Source: Mesostigma viride (lineage: Eukaryota; Streptophyta; Mesostigmatophyceae; Mesostigmatales; Mesostigmataceae). Taken from it: DNA of 64,000 nucleotides. The DNA is taken from contig RPFO01000082.1 of assembly GCA_009746045.1 (NCBI GenBank), positions 2,697,266 through 2,761,265 of the forward strand, read 5' to 3'. This document shows, one piece after another, positions 18,989-30,987 of the stretch (the first letter of the stretch is position 1; each line of letters opens with the position of its first letter). A program made the position numbers and the translations under genes. The notes beneath the pieces are model-generated. The model worked only from the letters and a program-made list of their open reading frames with translations. It made no database searches and was not told the origin of the DNA.

Positions 18989-21900
18989 AACGCCGAACGC
19001 CGAACGCCGAACACCAACCCCTACCCACCACCACCACACTCGTCGTACACTTGTCGCACACCTGGTGGACGTGTGCCGCGATGAGTGCCTCCAACGCGAC
19101 GCGTGAGGTGCAGGGGAACACCTTGACGATGCGCATCAGGTGGTCATAGCTCACGTTCTTGTCCTCCAGCTTGTCCGAGACGCTGGCAGCAAAAGGGGGG
19201 CAAGGCCGAGGAAGGGGGGCGGCAACAGAGAGAGGGGCAGAGAATGAACGACAGGCGAGGGGGTCACAATGAGGGAGGGGCAGGCGAGGGAGGGACGGGA
19301 CGCGGGTGTGTGCGTGCGGGAAGGATGGGGAAGCAGGATGATGGCAACCCACCGGGGAAGGGTGTGTGTGAATGGGTGGGGTGGGAGCACAACAAGTTGG
19401 GGTGCGCCAGGTGTTGAGGCAAGATGTCGACCTGACGGCGGTCGGTGGATGGGCTGATCAGGGAGCAGGTGGAAGGATTAGAAGGGCAGCTGCAAACCAA
19501 GGAATGAAGGGGCCGCCTCAAGCCCGCGTTGCATGCACCCTCGGTAAGGATCCTTGAGGGCAGTACCCAATAAAGGCGTGCATGGGACCAGTCATTTGGC
19601 GGAATCGCCGGGGACATTCGGATGTAGTTGAAGAAGCCATGGGAATGAGTTCAGTTTTCCGTGCAAATAGCTGTAGCCCCATAACCTTACCTGTGTGCAC
19701 TGGGGCACAATCCGCTACGCCCATGCGACCATTATGTGGCAGAGCATTGGCCGACCCCGCAACGCTGCCTAGCAACCTTCCCAAAGCCCTTGTCCTTAGA
19801 GCTCACCCACGTGATCATCGCCCTCACGCTACTCGGGAATGTTGCAAGGGGCATGCAGGCGGCGTGACACACGGCGCCGGGTTCTATGGGCGACAAGGGT
19901 GTATATGCATGGAATGTGCTACCACATGCTCCAAGACGCCACAGCAACACCCTAACAAAGGTAGAGCAGCGCGGAGGGAAACTCACAGCACGAGGCGGGC
20001 CACGTTCTGGTCGCCGCAACGCCAGATGCAGCGCGCGAGCGCCACCGTGAGCGCCTTTTGCCGCGCAGCCTCCGGGAAGCTAGCAGGGGCCGGATGAAAG
20101 TGGGTAGCACGGGAGAGGAAGAGAAAAGCACACCCGTGAAGGGGAGTACAGGGCCAGATGAGCCAAAAGTCACCCTTTTTCCTTCCTGGCGTAGAGGGTT
20201 GGACAAGATAGGAGCTATACCTCCTGCGGCAAGTGAAAGCTGTCCACCCAGTCCCATCGATGCGTACGTTTTACGGTTACGGGGAAGGGATTTAGTTAGT
20301 CAACTGGTTGGGTAGGACACACAGATTTGGGGGATGATCTTGAGGCGTGACTCTGGTATGCACACGTGCCGGATGCAGGCGGTTAGCAATCACATGAGAC
20401 GCTGGCACTGCCATCCGCCCCATTTCTTCAGCCCACCCTAGCACACTGCACTCCCACCAACGTGTCCCCATGCCCAAAGACAAGGTAAACACAAACACAG
20501 CAGCAGTCGAACCATCAACTACAGAGTATACTAATAATATATAGTAGTATACTAATAAATAATGTATATACTAATAGATAATGTATACTACTAGTAGTAA
20601 GTATATGTACGGGCTAAGTTCAAAACATACACGGGCTTCTTGAAGTTGATATCCTTGTAGATGTGCCGCAGGATATGGGCCTGGACGGACGCCAGCACGC
20701 CACAGGGGCCACCCTGGGCAAGCCACGCCAAAACGCAGAGCAAAGGAAGAATGATCGAGCACTGGGCTGCATCAGGTGCAGGCAACAGGTTCGCCATGCT
20801 CGTTGTCATGTCATTCCATGTAGCCACACGCACCCATGTGATTGATGGCATGAACCAGGCGAGAGTCTGGCAGGCACCTGATGCGAATGCAATCTGAAGG
20901 CCCACTATGGAAAAAAAGAAGAAAGAAAGACACACGTCGGGCAACACCCATCCAAGCAATCCGGCAGCGGTGATACCTTGCTCAAAAGGGATACCATGCA
21001 ATGTGCAGTTACTGCTCTAGGTACCTGACAACTGCTGCTATAGGTACCGGGCACCTATTCCCCAACTTATACAAAAGAGTAGACTCTGCCATACGCATGC
21101 GCCACATCAGCGCACCTGCCCTAAACCTGTTAACCACCACAACCATGCCACCCATGCGACATTCTTCCGTTACAACACTTCCACCACCACTACCCTGCCA
21201 TACCTCTACTGCCACCCGTGAACCCAGAGGCTGTCCTGGGAGGGACCCATAGCTTCGCAAGCCAACCTTTAACCATAGGATAAACAATCACACCCATAGG
21301 ATACCGAACCACATCCACGAGACAGCCAGGATAAACAATCGCACCCATAGGATACCGGACCACATCCACGAGGCAGCCAGGATAAACAATCGCACCCATA
21401 GGATACCGGACCACATCCACGAGACAGCCAGGATAAACAATCGCACCCATAGGATACCGGACCACATCCACGAGGCAGCCAGGATAAACAATCGCACCCA
21501 TAGGATACCGGACCACATCCACGAGGCAGCCAGGATAAACAATCGCACCCATAGGATACCGGACCACATCCACGAGGCAGCCAGGATAAACAATCGCACC
21601 CATAGGATACCGGACCACATCCACGAGGCAGCCAGGATAAACAATCGCACCCATAGGATACCGGACCACATCCACGAGGCAGCCAGGATAAACAATCGCA
21701 CCCATAGGATACCGAACCACATCCACGAGGCAGCCAGCGCAGGCTTGACATCCCTCCCTATGGATGCCCCACCATGTATCACATCAGTAGGCCAACCAGC
21801 ACTGATGGCCTTAGTACCACATTGAGTTTAAAGATACATTTAGACCATCCACGCACGCACCTTGAGCTGCACAAGGCCGTACGGCAGCGACAGCACGTCC

Positions 21901-24900
21901 GAGAAGAAGAACCCCTGCCGCCATGACCCTGGCATCCCGTGGTTGCCGAACAGCAGCGCCTTCATCTTGCGCGCCGCTTCCCCCGTGACCGTTTCACCCG
22001 GGCTTTGCGAGTAGAGCGAGTTGCCTGCGCGACAGGTGGGCGTGGCAGACCCGACAATGCCAGCGGATGAGAGCACGCGGGGGCGTTAAAAAAAAAAAAA
22101 AAAACGTTTTCGTAAGATGCGCATGGAAGTGGGAGCGACGTGTCTGGGCAGTGATGCTGGATGCGTCCAAGGGATGAGGCTGGCAAGGCTATCAATCACG
22201 AGATATCAAAAGATACAGTGGATGGCATCGGTGGGCGCGCCGGGCGCGGGCGGGCGGGCAGGTGCATGGGCGGGCGGGCAGGTGGGCGAGCACGCTGGAT
22301 ACGAAATGGTGCGGATTTGCTTGGCCCAGACCTGACCTCCAACAGCAGGTTACATGCCATCAGAGGTTGAACGCCTCATCATCGCTTCCGTGTCCCAAAC
22401 GCACCGCTTGTTCTGCAAGTTAAGGAGTGCATGGCTGGCCACCGGGTGATCTACCCGGAAACAAACGAGGCCGGAACGAAGGCCGGAGCGCTGACATTGG
22501 CATGCTGCATTCATCCACGGTCGCACGAATCCACTTGTCGCGCCTACCCACTGTCACCTGCCCCTCACGTCACCCTGGCCATGGAACTGGAATGATACTG
22601 GAAATGAAACCAGCGCCGCACGCACCAGGTCCCTTGCTACTCTTGCGGTTGGGCGCCGCGTCAAACTCCTCCGCTCCGAGGTCCTCGTCCCCCACGTCCT
22701 CCATCTGGCGCCAGGTGTATATCCGTGCAGAGTGCGCAGGGGTGCGGGGGAGGAGGCACAAGGAAGGAATTAACACCATTGCCGTTTCCAAAAAAAAACT
22801 CACAAGGCCCCCCAACGAACTGCCCCCCAGTTGGTGCAAAGTGACAATCTGGTCCACAGGGAAAAAGCGCCGCACAAGCTGGCCGTAGAACTCGTGGAGG
22901 CATTCAGCCACCGACTGTTCCGGCTCCGTTGGATCCATTCGCCTGCACTCCTTTGATAGCTCCTTTGATAGCTGCTTTGATAGCTCCTTTCATAGCTCCT
23001 TTGATAGCTGCTTCGATAGCTCCTTTGATAGCTGCTTTGATAGCTCCTTTGATAGCTGCTTTGATAGCTCCTTTGATTGCTCCTTTGATAGCTGCTTTGA
23101 TAGCTCCTTTAATAGCTGCTTTGATAGCTCTTTTAATGGCTCCTTTGATAGCCATCCTTTGATACCTCAGAGAGAAATTCAGCCACACCACAGCAGTGCA
23201 AGCAGGGGAGGACGGCAAAGAGCCCGCCTTACATACTTCTCAAGCCACACAGGTGCTTTGCTACCATGCGTCATTGCAGCCATATGCCGTGCAGGGATAG
23301 CCCAGGACCGTGCGCGCCCTCCTTCCAGGCAGCCAGCTTTGCCGCTGCTCGTGGTGACCTTGATAGACTGAAGCAAGGGTGCGTACAGCCTGTCACCATG
23401 GAATCCAGCACGCCTTTTCGGAAAACTCTAGTTCTTCGTCGTTGTGAGCCTGGGTTCCTGCCTGAGCATTCCGTACGCGGACTAGCCAGGCTCCGCACCT
23501 GCATTCCACAATGCATGCACGCGCACGCGCCCACAACCGCACAAAGAAACACGCGCACACAACGCACACCCACTCATACACATTACACACACACGAACAC
23601 AAACACGCACACACAAGGCACACACCTGCAAGTCACTGGCCGCAGCCACCGGCCGCCCGACTGGCACTTTGAGGTCTCTTGCCGGTGACATGAACCCCAT
23701 CGCCTTCTTCATGGGGACACGGTTGGCATCATCGTCATCCTCCACAGCGAGCCGGTTCATGGGACGACTTAGACCACCGCTGCCACCACGAGAGTTGCCC
23801 CATGCGCCCCCGCCCCTCTCGTCGCCGCTGCTGTCTCCGTCACCACCATTCGTCTGCGAACCAGCACCCCCTCTCGAGGGCACCGCGGGCTTCCCCCTGC
23901 TTCCCCCCCGGCTGTCCTCCTCATCCGCCTCATCGTCGAATTCCAAGTCCTCTGGTTCCTGGCGACTCGGCACAGGGCCACGCCCGCCCGGGCGGGCACT
24001 TCCTGCGCGCCCCGCGGGCTCCCGGCTCCCATCGGTGGCACTGGCGTTGTCCGATAGGCCCCACGAGCTGCTGATCGGGCGCCCTGGCTTGGCCTTGCTG
24101 GGGGCATCGCGGTCCCTGTCCATGTCCCTGCTTCGCTCCGCGCTGGCCGACACTGGTTTCAGGCCGCCGCCGCCGCCGATGCTGCTGCTGCTGCTGCTGC
24201 TGATCTTGGTGGTGGGAACAGTGGTCGCGCTGCGCCGCGGCTCTCGATCATCCGAGGCCTTGCTGGACGGCGCCCCCTTGGTGGAAGCGGCTGTGTGTTT
24301 GCGCGTGTATGTGTGTATGTGTGCGTGTATGTGTGTGTGTATGTGTGTGTGTGTGAGTGAGTGTTTGTGTGCGGTTGTGTGGGTGGCTTGAGGGGTGGGA
24401 TGGGGGGAGGCTGCCAGCGCAACGTGGGGTTCTTATGAACGAATGGCCGTGAGCATACATCAAAAGCACAGGGAGATGTCAAGTGGAGCAGCCACGAACA
24501 CGCTGCCCGAAAGCCCCGAAAGCCCCGAAAGCCCCGAAAGCCCCGAAAGCCCCGAAAGCCCCGAAAGCCCCGAAAGCCCCGAAAGCCCCACTACCGTAAT
24601 GTGCGGGTGGAAGGGACGGTGGCCTTTTGATGGGGAGCACGCTTCTGCGGCGAGGTGTGGGGCGGGATGTGTGCGGGATTGAGTGGAGCTTCAGGTTGCG
24701 CACATGGGCACATATAGCTTCTTGTTAGGAGTGGCACGGCGCAGAAGTGTGAATAAAATTTTTATAAAAATACTAGCACCCATATATAATCCAATCACAC
24801 AAAGGGCAACTTAAAGGCATGGTAGATCTGTGGCATGACCGGCAGATAGGCAAAGAGTAGGTCAAACAAAGGAGGGGCCCGTGCCCAACCTTATTCTGGT

Positions 24901-27463
24901 GTGCCACAAGTACCTGGTGCGTCGGCTGCGTCGGCGTGCGCGGCTGCTTGCACGGCCAGGTGGTCCACAATAATCTCCAGCAGGGAGCACAGGGGGTGCT
25001 CTGCGGAAGAATAACAGACACACACACGAACACAGATTACAGACGCGCACACACACAAGGAGACAACCACACATTCGGTCATGGAGAAGAACATGGAGCA
25101 TTGGGCAGCAAAAGAAGACGTGGGGAAGTGGTGGGCGGTCCAATTTATGAAGTGAGTAATCAGCTGTTAGATAAACACACACACGTGTGCACACAAGCAC
25201 ACACGCACGTACACGAGTGCGAGTCTGGCCCGTGCACTGCACAGAGTCATTGTATTCCTGTTTTCACCAAGCTCACGGGTACGGTCATCGCTGCTGGCTG
25301 CAAGCCAGGAACCGGCGAACTTTAAGTTGGTACCACCCGCAAACTACTCGACACCCATGATAATTCCAGACTCTGGACAAGGGGTGCCTGGGATCCGGCC
25401 TTGGTTTGCCACAAAGCACCAGATATCCTAAGTGAAGCTATCCTACGTGAATGCATCCTGCATGAAGATATTCTGCGCGAAAGCATCCTGCAATAATAGC
25501 CCATGCCATGCGGCCGTGCCGGCAAAGTTGGGTCGCTGTGCTGCACTGCTGATGTTACAGACACCATACATGATACAGGCACTGGACTATGGCACTGGAC
25601 GGCATGGAGAAGCACCAAGTACTGACTAACCTGCGTGCCGAGTAACAAAGAGACGTGGGCACTGTCCTTGCAAGGCAGATGCATCGGAGAGACAGGAACA
25701 GCATCTACACGACTTTCCCTTCTCATTTTGCCAATGTGCTGGGCATGAGTTAAGGTATGCTGCCTACAGAACCAGAATACATTTCCCTTCCATATAGGAA
25801 GCCAGCGTCCTCATTCTACATTTATTCTGAAAAAGACCATCCAATATGATTAATGAATTGATTAACACGTAACAGCGTTACGTGAGCAGAAGTCCTCAGT
25901 ACAGTCGAGTGGGATGGGATGGGATGGGATGGGATGGGATGGGATGGGATGGGATGGGATGGGATGGGATGGGATGGGATGGGATGGGATGGGATGGGAT
26001 GGGATGGGATGGGATGGGATGGGATGGGATGGGATGGGATGGGATGGGATGGGATGGGATGGGATGGGATGGGATGGGATGGGATGGGATGGGATGGGAT
26101 GGGATGGGATGGGATGGGATGGGATGGGATGGGATGGGATGGGATGGGATGGATGGAGCTAGCTATCTAAGACCTAGTTACGGGGGTGTGGGCACCGCGG
26201 CCCGAATCACCGTGAATGCCATGCGCGGTCACACGCGGAGCCCCCACAGACTTGGGGGTGGTCTCCTTCATCACTACTTGCCATCTATCCTTGCGCACCA
26301 TCTGCCTCCATATTACAGACATGCCAGCGGGCTGCCCTGGCGTGAGCCCATTGCGGCGTGGGTACCACATATCCATGCCTAGACTATCCTGCACGGTCCA
26401 CGGGTGGCGCCCCGGCCGCGCTCGGCCCGGGGCATGCCATGGGAGAACAAAACGCCCAGGTTGGGCGGGCTTGGTGCCTGCTGAGATATCCATCGTGTCT
26501 ACCTGATCTGTGCGTGCGAGGTGCCCGGCGAGGCCCAGGCGCCTGTGCCTACTAATATGGGAAGCATATGGTAAATCAGCATACAAATCCTCATGGCTAA
26601 TGTGCAGGCTAAAATCCAATATGGTAAGCCGCATTTTCTGTTCCTATCCTCGCACCGGAAAGGGAAGTGTCTCGTCTCGTCAGTAAGGTTCCTGGAAGAA
26701 CAAAAAGGCGATGGTTGTAGTATTCAGGCACGATGAGCAGGCTCCAATAGAAATGCCCCCAATAGAAAACTGGTGTATTTTATGACAAGGGACCCTATTC
26801 AAATGTTTCTGTTGTTACAGTTGGTCTCCATTATTTCTGGATAAGTAGGCTCCTCCACCCAAGCCCATGACTGTTCCTGCTTGATGTCCCATGTCCACAT
26901 TTTGCCATGCCAGTCGCAAAGCATTTCAAACGCCGTGGTTCATACCTCGAGCCTTGTTGCGTTTCGCTAATTTCTCAACCCCAAGGACCTTGGCCAATAC
27001 TGTGCGGCTCCCAATCGCATTGGGTCCTCTCGGCTGCAACCAATACGGGGAAAAACACGAAAGTCATGTGAGATGAATGATTGCATGCAGACGACGTGCA
27101 CGAGCAATAAAATCGACATCGACTGAAGCAGTGAAGGACAGGTGCTCACCCTTTCTTTCTCGAACGCCTCGAACGCCTTCTGGTATCCGTTCTTTGCCAG
27201 GAATTCTCTCACCAAGGATTCTGCCACCTCTACCGAGTCGACGGCCGGATCACTGCACAGGCGGTGCGGCAGTTTTCATCGTAAATTTGCACATATGTAG
27301 CATAGTGAGGAAACGGCTGAGGAAGGAAGAACGTATGAAAGCAACACCAATACGGGGAAAGACAAAAGCACGTAGGACGGAAATTGATGGGTATTTGGTG
27401 GTTATGGGAATGCATTTACTTTTGCTCCTTGGTTGACCTCGAAGTTTGGCGCCTCTCGTCCAT
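14265..27463 (-). CDS. MINDY4: MINDY-4-type deubiquitinase (LisH N-terminus, DUF4205 catalytic core)
   Basis: Fourteen exons on the minus strand (5' to 3'): 27438-27463, 27150-27252, 26946-27033, 24914-25000, 23626-24290, 22626-22704, 21861-22024, 20631-20713, 19987-20079, 19062-19182, 18334-18468, 15555-15701, 15016-15187, 14265-14377. All phases agree, giving 691 residues. N-terminus: LisH-like [20 protein letters not shown], then [21 protein letters not shown] Ser/Asp-rich linker follows, with an acidic [13 protein letters not shown] patch. Core: [28 protein letters not shown] (catalytic Cys at about residue 408), [45 protein letters not shown] (catalytic His at about 617), [10 protein letters not shown], and [11 protein letters not shown] to WNGTDPIL at the end. 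Family: cysteine proteases that trim K48-linked ubiquitin chains. The match to animal MINDY-4 runs the full length, and both catalytic residues are kept. Exon 1 (26 nt) is the least certain; it was chosen because its phase fits and it supplies an ATG. Confidence 0.88.
15757..16078 (+). repeat. 10-bp minisatellite (GGATGGGTCA) in a MINDY4 intron
   Basis: About 32 units alternating GGATGGGTCA and AGATGGGTCA with point variants, inside intron 15702-18333. No coding role. Confidence 0.9.
16218..16246. repeat. Perfect 11-bp inverted repeat
   Basis: GCGAATTTTTT, spacer GGCGCCG, AAAAAATTCGC. It lies in intron 15702-18333 of the minus-strand gene. Confidence 0.8.
17758..17782. repeat. Perfect 10-bp inverted repeat
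   Basis: CCCCCAAAAG, loop TACCT, CTTTTGGGGG, in the same intron. It could fold in the transcript. Function unknown. Confidence 0.8.
18957..18986 (+). repeat. Poly-C run of about 30 bases
   Basis: Homopolymer in intron 18469-19061 of the minus-strand gene (poly-G in its transcript), close to the acceptor side of the exon at 19062-19182. Confidence 0.9.
21278..21737 (-). repeat. 51-bp minisatellite, 9 copies, in a MINDY4 intron
   Basis: Unit begins AGGATAAACAATCGCACCCA and ends CACGAGGCAGCC; copies are nearly identical (one or two GAG/GAC variants). 51 is a multiple of 3, so three open frames run through it; they are not exons. Lies in intron 20714-21860, between the exon with the catalytic Cys and the one before it. 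Confidence 0.93.
22951..23160 (+). repeat. 12-bp minisatellite (TTTGATAGCTCC/GC)
   Basis: About 17 units alternating ...AGCTCC and ...AGCTGC, in intron 22705-23625 of the MINDY-4 gene. Confidence 0.92.
24304..24370 (+). repeat. (GT)n tract
   Basis: TATGTGTGTG-rich run immediately upstream (minus strand) of the acceptor of the exon ending at 24290. It acts as a (CA)n-rich region in place of a normal pyrimidine tract. Confidence 0.8.
24507..24590 (+). repeat. 9-bp repeat (GAAAGCCCC), about 9 copies
   Basis: Perfect short tandem array in intron 24291-24913 of the MINDY-4 gene. Confidence 0.92.
25911..26154 (+). repeat. (GGGAT)n microsatellite, 48 copies
   Basis: Perfect pentanucleotide array in intron 25001-26945 of the MINDY-4 gene. 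It contains no stop in some frames, which explains the Met-Gly-Trp-Asp open frames. It differs from the plant and algal telomere units (TTTAGGG, TTTTAGGG). Confidence 0.97.
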
Positions 27464-28353
27464 CGCCTAAGACAACGCATCCACGGCGAGCCCTCCAACA
27501 CTCAACAGACAGGAAGACAGGAGAAAAACCGGAGGGCCGTCGACTTGATTTATTCTAGCCGTTTACCTATGTGCCAGAAATGTTGTAGACCTGAGTCTTG
27601 GTTTGCAATTGGATAGGCCGGCAATTTCCAACTTACGCCATGCGAAATCGTAATGCCAAAACCAAATTCCTCCCGCGCGCCGTTCGACGTTCATCGCAAA
27701 TGGCACTAGTCAGGCAGTCACTTGTCAGACAACAGGTCTGTCAGCCACCCTACGGTATCAGGCTCAGTTCATTTCCGACTGTCGCTGACTCGCTGTCTGC
27801 TACGTAGATATTTGCGTACTACGAGTATCTTCATAAATCTACATTGAATATTAAGTGACACTTTTGTTTTGCGTCAAGCACCTTGGATTGTTTCGATCCG
27901 CAGTGAGGAAAGCTCTACTTGCTGCAGAATGCTGACTGCTGAATGCTGCACCTCGTAATTTTTAATTTTGTTTCTTATACAACTGCTGAAGCACTTGCAA
28001 TTTCACAATCAACTTGCACTGTGCTGTGCCAGCGGGGTGAGCACAAGATATAAATGGCCGAATTTCCTGGCAATTGCTATGAGGATTGCCATTTAACACC
28101 AATAAGTCGCTGACGAGGTGCGATGTTTTGAAAATGAGTATTATAAACTCCAGTCTTGACGCCAGTTGCGAAATGACGCAGGAATGACCGAGCAGGAAAT
28201 CGCTCTGAAATAATTTCCCTTTCATGACACCTCTTGTCAACTGACCTATACGAGCCAATTCCCCCAGCAACCGAACGTACGTGGTAGAGGCAGATTTTAA
28301 TACTTTTAAGGCGTGTTACCACCCTCCAGCAGCTGGGAGTTGGGACCGAAACC
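27464..28353. promoter_or_regulatory. Shared upstream region of the divergent MINDY4 and multi-NDK genes
   Basis: 890 bases lie between the inferred start codons of two genes that point away from each other. No coding or repeat feature was seen. No TATA box or other motif could be defended, so the promoter role is inferred from arrangement only. Confidence 0.4.
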
Positions 28354-30928
28354 ATGACGAGACCCCAGGAGAACACGCAACCGTTCACGATCTTAACGCA
28401 CTCGCTGAGAGACGTTATTCGCAGTTTGCACGACGACGTCAGAGGGGTATGTTTGGTGCAATTACATTGGCTGAATTATTTGTTGGATAGTAGCTAACAA
28501 TGCTACGCTGCACATGACCCCCCGTGATTACGTCGACGAAGGTATTCTGGAATTGTTTAATCACGACTGCAAGGAGTAATCTTCCCAGTTGGTCTGTCGG
28601 CATTGTGTGTTCGCTTCTGCATGATCAGCCTTGCTGCCTGTTTAGTTTGCCCTAGGCCCTGGGCCATGCGTTGCCTGACGGATGCCAAACGAAAGTTTTC
28701 GCCGCGCTGGCATGGACGTTGTACCGGTTTCAGAGACTTCCTACCGTTCCGGACTCCACCGGGAGCAGCGACGACAGCGATGATGGCGAGATCGAGATCG
28801 TTTTCAGCAACAACCCCCCGCTGCCATCCATGGAAGAGCTGGCCGCGCTCAATGACGCCTCGCTGTCGCGCTCGGTCTGTCAGCATGCCTGTTTTATTCA
28901 CCAGTGTATATGCATTTCACTTCTTGTTACGAATTGGAATACCTCAATTCAAGTGTGACCTGTAAGCGACAAGTCCACCTCATGACGTGTCTGCACGTGA
29001 ATGTAGCAGTTGTATTTAAACTAAAGTGGCCATTAGCGGCCTTGACTTTGTCCTCCCACCGTTGTACCAAGCTCCATGCCACCCAACGTCTCCACAATAC
29101 CCACCAAATCGATGAATGGCAGCAATGGAGCCCCCGTTGAGTTGTTTAGCACGCATGCAACCGCGCATTGGGTTACTAAAATGGCTCTTTCAATGAACTG
29201 TGCTCGTTCAGAAACTCCCTGGCATGGTGTCCTGGTGTCGCACCAGCAATAATATGCCATCTGTGTCATTTTTGGATGTGCGGAAAACATGGTGGCCATG
29301 CCAGTTGGGGTTGCACGGTGCCTCTGCGGGTGTACGTGTGCCACGGTTATTTCCCGCTGTGGTAGAATGTGGATGTTTCCGGCGGAGATTTGCTTTTCGG
29401 CGCCCAATGCAACAGAGTTGTTTGTTCAAGGAAAATGACTCGCCAGAGCCCATGGCGTGATGCGGTATGGGAACGTGTTTTCCACTATGATGACTGTTTG
29501 ATGCCGTGCCTAGGGCCCCTACTCATGGCTCTCATGTGCGGCTATCAACAATGATGTATAGTACACAAGTCATGTGAAAATATGCCGTTGACTTATGGCT
29601 CGCCAGACGGCGGAGCCCATAAGTTTTTTGTTTGAGCTCCGTTTTTTGTCACGAGTTGTGATCTATTCAGCCATGGCTATCATGCAAATTAGATCCACCA
29701 TGGCTTATTGTGGCCGTTTGCTTGCGCCTCAGCCTACATCCTAACTGCACCTCGCCTTTATAGCATCGGCTTTGTGTCAGCCTCATGGTTGTTTTGCATC
29801 CGCAGTTGCGCCCGCGCCATGATGCGGAGAGAGCGCTCTGTGGCCTGCCCACTTGTGGCAGTGAGAGAGGCTAGGGCGCCCTCCCACCTTCTCATTGTGT
29901 ATAGGGGTTGAAGGTCCCTTTATTGGTTACCCACGTGACGCAGTCTACGTGCTAATCAAGTAATTAATCTGTCATGTATGTTATGATACAACGTTGATCA
30001 CTTCTGTAATCTCGCTTATGGATTTGTTTCATGGGTTAGATTTTTCTGCTGTTGGTTGCGTGCGCCCGCAGCAAGCGGCACCGGCATCCCCACCCCCCCA
30101 TACGGCCGCTCGCCACCCTGGAGGACCCCCGTCCCCAGAGCGGGGGACGCCAGCATTACGGAGGGAAGCCACCGGTAACCGACAAGCACGCCTGCCATTG
30201 GGTGCCGCCGGCAGCAGTACCAGCGGTGGCAGCGCTGGGACCCTGTACACGCACACCAGGACAGCATGGGCCATCTCCTCTCAAGTCGCCGCCACTTCAA
30301 CTCCCGCCGTCCAAGCCACTCGGCTGTTGCACAGTGAGGGGGCTTTGTTGGCAGCCCGCGGTGTATCAGTGGATGCTAGCGACCGCCACCCTGCCACCTC
30401 TACCGCCACCACCCCTCCTTCTGCCCCCCAACCTCCATCGACAGTCCGCTCAAATGCCGCCGCACATTCCAACGGCACTCATGGCAGCCTCCAGGGAAAC
30501 GGTTCCTACCAGCATGGGATGGGGATGGCCAACGGGGCCCCGGCCTGGCTAGGCGCTTCTCGCAGCAGTCACGCCCGTGACGCGATGACGTTGCCAGAAG
30601 ACAGCTCCTCCTCGTGCTCTAGCCCAGCATCGGGCGCGTCCACCGACCCCGACAGTGCGCCAGCGCCCGTAGGACTTCTCAGCGGGGACTCGGGCCCCGC
30701 GTCCCTGGAGACTCCCTGTGTCGATGGAGGTCCAGGGCCCGTAGAGATACCCTGGAGTGGGGGGCTGCCTCGGCCAAGCCTGAGCATGGGCGCGGGTCCT
30801 GCGTCAATGGGGGGCATACCAGGTGGCACCCAGGGTGTGGGCCAGCGGGGGAGCATGGCGGCGTCTGCTGGTGCTCGTCGAGAGGCTGCTGCTGCTGCTA
30901 CCGCTGCTACCGCTGCTACCGCTGCTAC

Positions 30929-30987
<59 letters not shown>

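Noticed and set aside
21278-21737. CRISPR-like array of regular ~51-bp units
   Set aside because: Units are contiguous tandem repeats with no unique spacers, in a eukaryotic intron.
25630-25726. Candidate MINDY4 exon ([13 protein letters not shown]) with a good GTTAGT donor
   Set aside because: Exon 26946-27033 joins directly and in phase to 24914-25000 to give [18 protein letters not shown], as in the family; inserting this stretch breaks the frame.
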